Shown: positions 10,701 through 19,774 of the stretch, piece after piece
Position numbering within the stretch: position 1 is the stretch's first letter
Layout of the letters: each line of letters opens with the position of its first letter
NCBI GenBank assembly: GCA_009602725.1
Contig: WELB01000020.1
Coordinates: 443,068 to 480,465 of the forward strand
Direction of reading: 5' to 3'
From: Spirogloea muscicola
Taxonomy: Eukaryota > Streptophyta > Zygnematophyceae > Spirogloeales > Spirogloeaceae
Length of the DNA: 37,398 nucleotides
Position numbers and translations under genes: made by a program
The notes under the pieces: model-generated
Databases searched by the model: none
Told to the model about the DNA's origin: nothing
What the model saw: the letters and a program-made list of their open reading frames with translations, nothing else

Positions 10701-12204
10701 ACATAAAGCCGCTCTGTGTTCTTGGACATCTCATCTTTCTCATCTTGAGGTTGTGTTGATGTGTTGCAATAGGGCTACCAATTCTGGTCCCAGGCAGACT
10801 CCAATGGCAAGTTTGTGATCAACCATGTCAGGCCGGGAACGTACGATTTGTATGCCTGGGTTCCGGGGGTGTACGGCGAGTACAAGCGGGAAGGCCAGAG
10901 CATCACGCTCGGCCCGGGCCAGGCAGTTGACTTTGGGCAGCTCATATTTGAGGCTCCTAGTCAAGGTCCAACTATCTGGGAAATTGGAGTACCTGATCGC
11001 TGTTCCTCGAAATTCTATGTACCTCCACCTGACCCGCAGCACAACAATCGCCTGTACCTCAACAATTATCCACACAGGTGACTATAAAAGTCTATTAACC
11101 CCCCATTCAAGCCCCACCAACTCTCCAGTGCTCCCCCCCCCTTCCTAATGGCTTTCGTCAGCAGCCGTGTTGAGGCCCAGACAAGGAAGCTGGTATGCCA
11201 CCTAGATCATGAGGCTTTCGTGCAGGGCAACATTTTGTCCTCTTAGCATCTGTGTTCTCCTGCCTTCAGACTTGCTATAATAATTTGTTTCTGCATATGT
11301 GTGTCTCAGATTCCGGCAACATGGCTTGTGGGAGCCCTATTCAAAATTGTTTCCAACACATGACCTTGTCTATACCGTTGGGTCCTCGGACTGGAGGAAG
11401 GACTGGTGGTGGGCCCACGTACCAAGGTCAGCAGTTGCCAGCTACCACTAGCATCTGAAGTGCAAAGACATACTGCGTTCCCGCGTATGGTTGATAGGTT
11501 AGGCATACCTGACTGAATCTGTTCATGCTGATTAGCCTACTGCCTTTTATACAGGATCGATGCCAAGGGAGCGACCAGCCCAACAACATGGACAATCCAG
11601 TTCCATCTGGCCAACGTGCAATCTGCTGGCAGCTATGTGCTCCGTCTGGCTTTTGCTGCAGCATCAAATGCTGCTATACAGGTAATATATGCGATGCATG
11701 TGCACACGGGATTGCCATTATTACAATGTGCGGTAGCAGTGTTTTGAGGAGTAACTCTTACAGAGCAAATAGGAGGGTTGTGATTATTCCTGGTGCATGT
11801 GCTTGTCAATGGTAACAGGCAAGAGACATTTGACCCTTGACCTCTAACTACATTTCCTAGATTCCAAGAGAAGTACCTGTATGTTGTTGCTTTACGCTTG
11901 ATACTGTGACCCTCGTTGTCTTGATTTCAAATATGAATTGCTTTGGCAGGTCTTTGTTAACCAACCTGACCGAACAAAGCGACCTACATTCGACACTATG
12001 CAGATGGGCAAAGACAACGCCGTCGCAAGAGCCAGCCACCACGGCTTGTATCAGGCCTTTGATGTAACCTTATCACCTAAAGCACTGAAAGCAGGCGAAA
12101 ATAATATCTACCTATGCTCAAGGAAGGCGAGCAACAGTTTTGTTGCTGCCATGTACGACTATATTAGGCTCGAGGCCCCTCCACATCCGGTAGCAACTCA
12201 TTAG
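7788..12204 (+). CDS. Rhamnogalacturonan endolyase, polysaccharide lyase family 4
   Basis: PL4 enzymes cut the rhamnogalacturonan-I backbone of pectin by beta-elimination and are usually secreted. Exons splice in phase: 7788-7907, 8141-8191 (YWDLNWCPPGAKDIFDV), 8440-~8562, 8832-8949 (MLRGNTGFYTYAIY), 9083-9224, 9494-9664 (DNKDNRVHGWISD, GGPVKQNLTSH), 9830-9988 (YHSGHYAG), 10181-10287, 10501-10591, 10773-11078, 11310-11426 (FRQHGLWEPYSKLF), 11555-11681 and 11950-12204 (stop TAG). The order is catalytic domain, then a fibronectin-III-like middle domain (FVINHVRPGTYDLYAWVPG), then a C-terminal jelly-roll domain ending AAMYDYIRLE. Length, about 600 residues, suits plant PL4 proteins. The core begins IIENGIVRLTILKP. 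The 5' end is unresolved: the frame continues to about 7660 without ATG, so upstream exon(s) with the signal sequence are missing. Confidence 0.88.
8036..8059 (+). repeat. Interstitial telomere-like motif in an intron
   Basis: Two perfect CCCTAAA units (8036-8049) and a degenerate third (CCTTAACCCT) lie in the first recognised intron of the lyase gene. A weaker echo (CCTAAACTCTAAAATC) is at about 8401-8416. Confidence 0.75.
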
Positions 12205-13300
12205 TGAAATCAGCCACGTCTTCTCAGTCGCCCTTAAATGACGGTCAGCCTGCCACATGATAGACATCTTGAGATTGATTACTGCATCCCCCTCTGCTCA
12301 CAAAACTGGCTTGGAGACGAAGTAAATGCACCCTGTTGCTGCACCATAGTGCAAGGGGTGAAATTTTAGAGCAGGATGTGGCTCCTCTGCTATGGTAGGA
12401 AATCGCACTTCTGTCACTGCAGTAAGGCACATGAGATTGACGCGGCCGCCAGTCAGAAGAGTAAATGCAAGATCAGTGCAAACCTGGTGTGTCAAGTATG
12501 AATTCCAGGGTTTATCTCATCGTGGTGGCCCAAGGAAGTGCTTGGGCAGGGAATTTGGATCGGGCAAATATCATTGACGGCTTACTGACTGTCGACTTGG
12601 AAGCTCTGGGGGCTGTGCTCATCTTGGTTGATATAGACGTAATTGCATATGAGACGAAGTTCAACGCATCCAACATCTATCATTTATGTATATGATGCTG
12701 AGCATCACATGCAGCAGTCCTACTACACTTCCTGTCAAGTCTCCTTTGTGTAGCACATAGCGAGTCGCAATCAAGATGTGTCAGGGTGGTGCCAACCTTA
12801 TGGTAAATCTTTGTCACCCATAAGCCCAAGCCAGACCTCGAACATGTTCCTGCCTTTTGGCATATGTTATTTCGCCACACGCATGGCGTGGCAAGTTGCC
12901 CGTAGCTAGCAATAGCACCCTGTGCGCCACGCTTTGAATGGCGCGTTGGCATTACTGCAAAGCTAAGGTCAAGCTAAGCACTGCAGGCCACTGCACCGCT
13001 GTGGACCACCTCGGCATGTATGCAGTGCGAAGTGTAAGAGATCGGCTATGAAAGGCCAGTGAGATTTGTAAGGACATAGGTAAGGGTTGTCATGCGTTGT
13101 TGTATCGTCGGCTAGAGGGCAGTCGGGCGGGCCGGAGAGCCTTGAGGCGCCGGACGCGTTGTGTCTGTACCGACTGCCTTGGCCCCCCTTTGCGGGTTGG
13201 GCCCTGATGAGATCGGACGGCGGAGAGACGCCATCTCTCCGCAAGTCCCACCGGAAGTTGGAGAGCGACCGCCGGCGAGGGTTCGGAGGGTTCGATAGCG
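12205..13300. other. 3' flank of the lyase gene, no supported gene
   Basis: Short open frames on both strands (for example 12465-12695 + and 12680-12952 -) match nothing I recognise. GC content rises toward 13100, where retroelement sequence begins. Confidence 0.4.
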
Positions 13301-13310
13301 CAGGTGGTAC

Positions 13311-13580
13311 CGGATGCGCTTGGCCGTCTCGCTGCAGAGGTCTATGGCCCGCGCGCTGCACCTGCGTGCCGGCAGAGCCCTCGCTGCTGCCTCTGGCTCT
13401 GGCCAGGGGCCCCACTTCCAGGAGCCTAGCTTCTCTGACCTGAGGCTGCTTAGCAGGGGTTACTGAGTAATACGTAGCTGCTTCGCTTGTTGTTGTGCTT
13501 GTATTTTCTTAGCGCTCCCCTGATTCATTCTTATGTGGGCTGGCTTTTCCAGCCCCTATCCTCGATGGGCGAGCCCTCCC
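13311..13580 (+). mobile_element. 5'-truncated retroelement tail T3 with 3' UTR hairpin
   Basis: An open frame 13311-13466 encodes RMRLAVSLQRSMARALHLRA, then SFSDLRLLSRGY and TGA. The UTR has a GGGCTGGC-TTT-TCCAGCCC hairpin (about 13541-13560) and CTCGATGGGCGAGC. Just upstream, a GCGCAGGTGG resembles the AQVYRMR context with one extra base, a likely frameshift. The same tail subtype is found inverted inside the copy at 28562-28663. Confidence 0.78.
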
Positions 13581-14400
13581 CTGCGGGTCGCGAGTAGGCC
13601 AGCGCTCCAGGTCAGGGTGGCCAGGGGCCCGAAGCGGGCGGTGAGAGATCCCCGGGCGCGGGTGACCACGCGGGAGAGAGTGAGGCGAGGAGACAGTCTT
13701 CACCTGCGCGAGACACCTTTGTGTGTGGTGATGCTTCTTGCCACATTCTTTGCATGCCTGCTGACCTGGTAGTGAGGCCATGCAGGGCAGGCTGCTGCCA
13801 GTCAGGCAGAGCCCTGGTCTGTAGGTGGAGTCCCAGGTGTGGACGACGCGTGGTGGGCGCTATACGGGCAGGCACGACAGGGTTTCTCTACGTTGGTAAG
13901 CCTTAAGCGACAAAGGGGGGCCGCTCGTTACTTCAGCAGAACGAAGTTGGATGCGGCCAAGATGGGTGCAAGATGTGGCCAAGATGGGTGCAAGATGCAA
14001 GCGAGAGGCAGCTGCTAATTCGCGGCCAGCACCGCAAGAGCTTGGGAGCGTTGGAGAGGCACAGACAGCCGCACCCACTATCACACCGGGAAGAGGCACT
14101 CTGAAAGTAGGGAGCCCCAGCCAGAGACTTCTTCAGCAGAAAGTTTAATTCTGCCTACCGTCACGCCAACATCACACTCATCATTTGACTGAAACCGGTT
14201 GAGCAATATGTCTTACATGAAGCGACCTGGCTGACCATATCTTGGTCAATAGAAAGCTTGTAAGCCGCTTTATTCGCTGCTTAAGTTATTAAGCTGTGCT
14301 ATCATTCTGCTGTGCTCTGATGTCGTGATATGCATTGGTATACATGGCACACACAGCAGTAGTCAGGCAGCTGTCAAGTGGGCGGAAATTAGAGATTGAC
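13581..14400. other. Intergenic stretch with a short tandem repeat
   Basis: No gene is supported. The GC-rich first part gives way to AT-richer DNA after 14150. A 22-bp tandem pair lies at 13955-13998. Confidence 0.4.
13955..13998. repeat. 22-bp tandem duplication
   Basis: GGCCAAGATGGGTGCAAGAT plus TG occurs twice in a row, with the last base differing (T or C). Confidence 0.85.
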
Positions 14401-15060
14401 TCATCTAGTCAGGCTTGATGCTCTACTCTTTATTGACTAGAGAGCCTACAAGATCACTGTAATCTATGCCTCCTGTGGCTCTTGTGCCAACCTGTGGTCC
14501 CGGTTTGAGGCTTGATGATTTGTAGCTGTGGACCAGAACACATTCATGCTGACCTCCGAACAACTACTGGTACTATGCTCTTGATATGGTCCTACACTGT
14601 ACTCCTTGAACCATGTCGGCTGCTTTTGCGCCAACACAATTGCAATAAGACTCCTTGAAAGCAGTGGGCAGCACAAAGAAGAGATATGACAGTAATATAT
14701 TGCATCTTTGAGCAGCAGCGACAGCAGTGCTTGATAAAGCAAAAGAGACTGAGTCATTACTGCAGCAGATTACTAAGCTGTATAAGAAAGACGATTATCT
14801 GGCATGTAAGACCTCATTCCCTCTTCTCTAGCTACGATGCAGAAGATATTGAACTCCACTTCGAAGTCGCAAACTCATCTGAGAAAGCAAAGCTGGTCTC
14901 TCCTCTACAGACCTCTGAGGACGACAAGAGAGCACTCTTTCAAGAGGAGGGTGGATGATGGATGCCAGCAGAAGAATGTGGGACTTGGATGAGCAACACA
15001 CCGTGCATAAGAGCTCAGTGAAGGATACAATCAATGTGTAGCAGCACCAACAAGCACATC
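14401..15060. other. Unassigned region with one exon-like frame
   Basis: The segment 14833-14958 reads YDAEDIELHFEVANSSEKAK and runs open to a TGA, with acidic, soluble composition. It could be an exon of an unrecognised + strand gene continuing at 15690-15890, but no domain is recognised and no splice chain could be built. Confidence 0.25.
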
Positions 15061-15572
15061 ATTGACGGCGTATTTGCATTGGTGGGTTTCCTGTGACCCA
15101 CTTGATATAGCAGAAATCTTACTCCTTCGGCAGCGGCGCTTATCAACCAGCCGAGCCAGGCGTCCTTAAAGATAGAAAAGCACATATAAGAGAAGGCAGT
15201 GGATGTGAGAAGCCAGCCCAAACACGGGCATGGACATGTTTCAGAATTCCAGGGAACCCCATTTGATGTTGTTGGCCAGGCTACCGTCCCACGGAACTGG
15301 CAGTTGTAGCGATAAGCGCTGGGGTCGCGAACAGATATGGTCATCAAGAAGAAGGGGTTATAAGATCTGAATACAGCCGTGGACCACTGTAGGGGGACGG
15401 CTGAGCAACGTGCCGGTCCTGGCGCAGACCTGGGCCGTTCTGTAAAGCGTACATAAGCATCATAACCAGGGTGTGAAACAGCTTCGGGTGAAAGTTGACA
15501 TTGTCGCAAAGTGCATAAGCGTGAGATTAGACATGAATGACTTCGTCTGAGAAAATCTTGGACTGCAGACAC
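15015..15572 (-). CDS. Unrecognised minus-strand open frame, partial
   Basis: This 185-codon open frame includes YDAYVRFTERPRSAPG and DPSAYRYNCQFRG. It reads into a retroelement-type 3' hairpin motif (TTTGGGCTGGC on the minus strand, about 15210-15222), so it may be the remains of another mobile element. There is no known domain. Chance is possible. Confidence 0.25.
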   Translation of the reverse strand: MSAVQDFLRRSHSCLISRLCTLRQCQLSPEAVSHPGYDAYVRFTERPRSAPGPARCSAVPLQWSTAVFRSYNPFFLMTISVRDPSAYRYNCQFRGTVAWPTTSNGVPWNSETCPCPCLGWLLTSTAFSYMCFSIFKDAWLGWLISAAAEGVRFLLYQVGHRKPTNANTPSMMCLLVLLHIDCILH

Positions 15573-15689
15573 TTACCTTATATGCTTTTCTGGAGGCAGT
15601 GCTTTAGAGCAACAGCTGCGGCGGCCAGCGACAGCTGCAGGTGCCGTGACAGCTTCAGAGGCGTGGACGTGCACTTGTCCAGCTTTCAA

Positions 15690-15887
15690 GTACGTGTCAC
15701 CTCTTACTCGTCGCTTGTTGATCTTCAACTTTCCAATGAGATGCCTGTCTACCTAAATTTGGAGGACACGCTGTCCAAGGTGGCTCATGATCCATATAAA
15801 GACGTGCCAAAGGTCTGCAGTAATGAACTGTCTGGAAACTACCTCGGTTACCACGACCCAAAAGGGCCACGGAGAAGTATCCTCTGA
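15690..15887 (+). CDS. Possible exon of an unrecognised gene
   Basis: The frame VRVTSYSSLVDLQLSNEMPV, then YLNLEDTLSKVAHDPYKDV, ends at TGA 15885-15887. Composition is protein-like and it follows a CAG/GT-rich context. No family is recognised and it cannot be joined confidently to other exons. Confidence 0.25.
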   Translation, partial: VRVTSYSSLVDLQLSNEMPVYLNLEDTLSKVAHDPYKDVPKVCSNELSGNYLGYHDPKGPRRSIL

Positions 15888-16620
15888 GTTCCCAGCTGAC
15901 CCTTTCCCCTTTCCCTGCACGAGCACTGTCGGCTCCGCATGGCCTCACCATTGATTCAACCGTTTCGCTTCCCTGCTCGTTGGGCCCGCTTTGGATGCCT
16001 AGCCGGGGGCCATTGGTTGCGGCTACGGTGAGGCTGGGGCGCTTCAAATGTTGCTCAATTGTGGCCCCAAAATGGCTGCATAAAGCACAAAAGAAATCAG
16101 GGCTTAGAAGTGCAGCAACGGTTGGCAAGCCTAAGAATCGCCAGAACAGAAGAAGCTTAGCAGCTGACATGTACTCATGCTCCCCCGTGACGCATCTTTC
16201 TTGGCCTTGACGACATCAAGTTTCCTTGCAAGCAAATAGATGCTCAGAGTCCTCACAAGCTCACATGGTCGTACAAGCTCCTCACGGCATGTCACGGCAT
16301 ATCACGGTCTGCAGTCAAGGTATTGCAGGTATCCTCAAGGCGGCTTTGGGGTGGGGGGCGGTTGTGCACGGTAGTCCATGCAGTAAGCGTGGGCATGAGC
16401 TTCTGCACCACCTACCTCCTCTTTGCATGAGCTATGACCTCTGCCACAGCAGCGAGAGCTAGCTCTCCTTGGACGGCGGTGACTGTGAAGGGCCAGCTAC
16501 GAAAACTGTCAATAGGAGGCCCCAATCTGTATGGGTCAAAAGGATAGCACAACAAGTGGTTGCCAAGATGAACTCTTAGCACTTTCTATCATTCGTTTTT
16601 TAGCATACAACAGGCATATG
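15888..16620. other. Intergenic stretch, nothing recognised
   Basis: Short frames only. There are small imperfect repeats of CACGGCAT at about 16282-16306. Confidence 0.4.
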
Positions 16621-16634
16621 TATGAAAAAGTCGC

Positions 16635-16710
16635 AGCAAGGAAGTAAGCCTATCCAAAGGGGGCGAGGGCTGTGAGAAGCCAGCCCGAAAAAGAAATGGA
16701 CAAGGAGTGG
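16635..16710 (-). repeat. Isolated retroelement 3'-end hairpin copy (reverse)
   Basis: GGGGGCGAGGGCTGTGAGAAGCCAGCCC followed by AAATGGACAAGG is the reverse complement of the type II tail (CCTTGTCCATT, GGGCTGGC, CAGCCC). No coding tail is attached. Confidence 0.65.
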
Positions 16711-16754
16711 TGCCGCTATAACAAAGGCATGGCCAGCAGGCATGGCTTTGCATG

Positions 16755-17219
16755 CAGATGCAAAGCGAACATCTGAGGATCCTGCAGCAAAAGATTGGGC
16801 GCATAGCGGTCCTCGGGCAAGCTCTTCTACAGGAAGACATTGCCCAAATCCAAGCGCGGCCTGTCCTTCCGCCAGAATATGCTCTCTAACGCCACCAGAA
16901 AACTTTGGGTCGGCAGTGGGGGGATAATGCACGAAAGGGCGGAGCAAGCGAGAAGTCAATCCCAGCTTCGATGGCATGTCGCATCCGAGAGGAAGCTGCG
17001 CTTGGAAGCGGACATCATAGCATTCCAGAAGGCCGCGGCCCCCTGTACTCCTCCCCCACACGCTCTCCTCCCTACGTTACACTTACTCCTCATCCGCTAT
17101 CACCATACGCCCAAGTTCCATTCCCACCTGCTCCAGTACGACCTCCCTATCGACCGCAGAACCCCAGTATCCGCTTTTGGCCGCCGTGGCAGAGTGTCAG
17201 CTCCAGGTACGTCACATGA
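16755..17219 (+). pseudogene. Interrupted open frame with a Pro-rich C-terminus
   Basis: From ATG 16755 a frame reads MQMQSEHLRILQQKIGRI, then QALLQEDIAQIQARP. It meets a TAA (about 16890) and continues in the same frame to 17219 with a Pro-rich segment (YSSPTRSPPYVTLTPHP, PFPPAPVRPPYRPQ). This might be a decayed ORF1/Gag-like reading frame of a mobile element. That is speculative, as no zinc knuckle is present. Confidence 0.25.
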
Positions 17220-17277
17220 GAAGACGACATGAAGAAGACATGTCCTTTCAGACCTGTAAGTTCCTTTGGTCTTCCTT

Positions 17278-17345
17278 TTACTCTGGGCTGGCCTTGGGCT
17301 GGCCTCTCATAGCGATTGCCTTTAAAGCTGAAGAGCTATTTTTTC
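17278..17345 (+). repeat. Retroelement 3'-end copy, partly duplicated
   Basis: CTGGGCTGGCC is immediately repeated as TTGGGCTGGCCTCTC, followed by the type II context (TAGCGATTGCC, then GAAGAGC). No coding tail is attached. Confidence 0.6.
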
Positions 17346-17879
17346 TGACGAAGCAGCAGCTCTGCGGAAGAGAGAAGGCGCGCGGAGCGATGATATAATA
17401 TTCAGGCAAATTCAAGCCACTACATGTTTTAGGCAGAATCTTGTGCAGGATGAACAAGGCTACGTATAACGGAGCCCTATGCTAAGGTGCAAAGAAGGGG
17501 GCGATGGGCTTCAGGCCAGCCCAAATGAGAAGGCGCGCATGAAATAAAAGGAGATGAATGAAAAAGACGAGGAGTGCTCCTGCCTGGAGGTGGCGGTGAC
17601 TGGATGGCCAGCCCAAGTTGCTTGGACAACGTTCAGAGAAGCGCCAAGCTTAATATCTGCTCATCAGACAGATGAGCAGATACTACGGACAGAGGCACGC
17701 GACGCAGGAGATAGCGGTAGTAGGAGAAAGACGCTTCCAGGAGAGGGCTGCCTCGATGGACTCATCCAGCATCTGAGGGAGGATACGTCAGACGAGATGG
17801 GAAGCTGGCCGGGAGGAGATGGGGACGCATGTAAAAGCAGCTTATCTCTTCTGATGGTTCAATGGCCCCTACTTTCACT

Positions 17880-17940
17880 CTTTTGTCCAATTTTTCGGAG
17901 CTGGCCTCTCACAGCCATCGCCACCTCTCGGAAGAGCTTT
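17880..17940 (+). repeat. Resident type II retroelement 3' end, target of copy B
   Basis: AGCTGGCCTCTCACAGCCATC and CTCGGAAGAGCTTT are the usual type II 3'-end signals. Copy B is inserted just downstream. Continuation of the resident sequence is expected from 18443 (AGGGGCCATGGCC). Confidence 0.6.
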
Positions 17941-17949
17941 TCTATTATC
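17941..17949 (+). repeat. Target-site duplication, left copy (TCTATTATC)
   Basis: The 9-mer TCTATTATC recurs at 18434-18442, directly after the end of copy B. Confidence 0.8.
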
Positions 17950-18433
17950 CCCCCCGGGAAATAATTGAGAAGCCCGGCTGCCGATGAGTTCGTCCCCCTG
18001 GCTGTGGACGTGCACGGGGCTCTCGGATCCCACTGGCTCGACCTGTTGGCCAGGCTTGCACGGCGCGCTGTGTCCCGCAGGCGTGGTGAGCCGGCTGACT
18101 TCAACGCCGCTGGCTCGTGGGCTCAGGTGTATCGTATGCGCTTGTCCGTCTCCCTCCAGCGGTCCATGGCCCACGCCTTGCATCTGCGTGCTGGCCGTGC
18201 TCTCGCTGCGGCCTCCGGCTTTCGTCAGGGGGATAGTTTTCCGGCAGCTAGTCTGTCGGATGTGAGGCTCCTTACTCGTAACTACTGAGTGGTCCATCCT
18301 CCCCCCTTCTGCCATAGCCTCTTCAGGCCCCACAGTCGCTGCTTAGCTCGTAGTTTGGCCCCTTCGAAGCTTGTCAATTCTTTTCGGGCTGGCTTCTCAC
18401 AGCCCTTGCCCCCATTGGGAGAGCCACTTCTTC
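17950..18433 (+). mobile_element. Retroelement copy B, 5'-truncated, with target duplication
   Basis: A 23-nt filler (17950-17972) with no counterpart in copy A precedes retroelement sequence 17973-18433. Coding to 18288 reads DEFVPLAVDVHGALGSHW, then RMRLSVSLQRS and LSDVRLLTRNY with TGA. The UTR ends GAGCCACTTCTTC like copy A, then TCTATTATC. Against copy A I count 13 differences in 462 aligned bases and no gaps. Confidence 0.88.
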
Positions 18434-18442
18434 TCTATTATC
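18434..18442 (+). repeat. Target-site duplication, right copy (TCTATTATC)
   Basis: Matches 17941-17949 exactly. Confidence 0.8.
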
Positions 18443-19075
18443 AGGGGCCATGGCCGTGAAAGGAGAAGTAAGCCCTTCTAGCAAGATAGAGAAGTGCTCT
18501 TCCGAAGGGGGCGAGGGCTGTGAAACTGCAGCCTTAAGAAAGAAAAACTGATAAAACCAGATTGAAAGTCACGCAAAAACCCTGCGCCGCCCTCCTCAAG
18601 GGGAAGGGCCCGCCCAGGGCTGCGGCACAGCTGCCCGGCATCTTGGGGACGGCATCTCTCCCGCGCAAGGCCCCGCGCCGGACGGGCAGCATCTTCCGCG
18701 CCTGGGCCCCTTGCCGAGATGCCATCCCGGCCAATGAGAGGAGGTTTCGGGGAGAAGTTACCGCCCTGGGGCAACGTGGCGCCTCGCGCCGCGACGCGCG
18801 CCGTATCCCGCGGCGGGCATCTCCGCGCGGGGAGACCGCGGTGCCTCGGCGGCTCCGCGTCCTGCCATCTGGCTGGGCAGCTGGTCCCGCCGCCGTCCTC
18901 GCTCCCCATCTCTCTTTCAGTCTCCCCTCTCAGTCCTTCCCTGTACATTCCTTTGAGTTGGCCTCTCACAGCCATTGCCTTAAATCTGGAAGAGCTGATT
19001 CACCGTCCATTCTTTCTTCTGTGGGCTGGCTTTTCCAGCCCCTGCCCTCGCCCCCTTCGGGAGAGCTTCTTAATC
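18443..19075. repeat. Cluster of retroelement 3'-end hairpins around a GC-rich block
   Basis: A reverse copy at about 18495-18545 (GAAGGGGGCGAGGGCTGTGA) and forward copies at about 18955-18995 (TTGGCCTCTCACAGCCATTGCC) and 19015-19070 (GGGCTGGCTTTTCCAGCCCC, then CCCTTCGGGAGAGC) are visible. Between them (18580-18900) is a CpG-rich block whose long open frames look like composition artefacts. Confidence 0.6.
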
Positions 19076-19585
19076 TGAGAGAGCTGCTTCTTCATCTCTT
19101 TCAGGGGGATCCTGGCCAAAGAGACGAAACGAGGGCTTCGTCTCTTTTGGTTGATCTATACATTGTTCTCGCCTGCTTGCAGCCCGTTCTTCTTACTTTC
19201 TCACTCCCCCTCTCTCTGCCCTCTCTTTCCCCAGCTTTTGTTTTGACCCTTGCCCAATCCTGGGAAAAAGCTTACACTTGACTAACGCTGCTTCCTTCCT
19301 GGCCTGTCACAGCTTACTTCAAGAATATCTTGCACACCCGTCGCCCCCTTGTGATTAGGTGTACACCTCCATTGGCGGCCCCGCCCAGTCTTGGCAACAC
19401 CCACCCCTGCCCAGCCCCGGCGGCGCGCTAGCAGCCAGCCAGCCCCCCGCCCGGGGCGGCGGCACAGCCGATACGCCGCTTGGGCTCGAAGCGGCGGATC
19501 TCGGCCCGCACCGAATTTACAAAATTTCCTGGGGCTGCTGGCTGCAGAGGGAAGGTGGGCCCGCCATGCTCCCCCGGCTGCGGGG

Positions 19586-19675
19586 AGGAGGAGAGAGGGA
19601 GGAGGGAGGGGGGAAGGCGGCGCGGAGGAGAGGGAGAGAGGGAGGAGGGAGGAGGTAGGAGGGCGGATGGAGGGG
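19586..19675 (+). repeat. Polypurine (GGA-rich) tract upstream of the nuclease gene
   Basis: Almost 90 nt consist nearly only of G and A on the + strand (GGAGGAGAGAGGGAGGAGGG and similar). It lies 100-190 nt before the nuclease start codon, so it may be a promoter element or form unusual DNA structure. Confidence 0.7.
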
Positions 19676-19701
19676 ACGGCGGCGGGGAGCGAACGTTGGG
19701 T

Positions 19702-19707
19702 CTATAA
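19702..19707 (+). promoter_or_regulatory. TATA-like box of the nuclease gene
   Basis: TATAAG stands 68 nt upstream of the start codon ATG 19775, a plausible core-promoter spacing. The start context GCCAGCCATGGCG is a good eukaryotic initiation context. Confidence 0.5.
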
Positions 19708-19774
19708 GCTTGAGAGCCCGACTGAGCTGCCCAAGTGTCACTTCCACCAGCCCCGGGAAGGCCGAGCGCCAGCC

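Noticed and set aside
18562-19281. 239-codon open frame on the + strand
   Set aside because: It runs through a CpG-rich block and straight across non-coding 3'-end hairpin repeats. The composition looks like a GC artefact and no family is recognisable.
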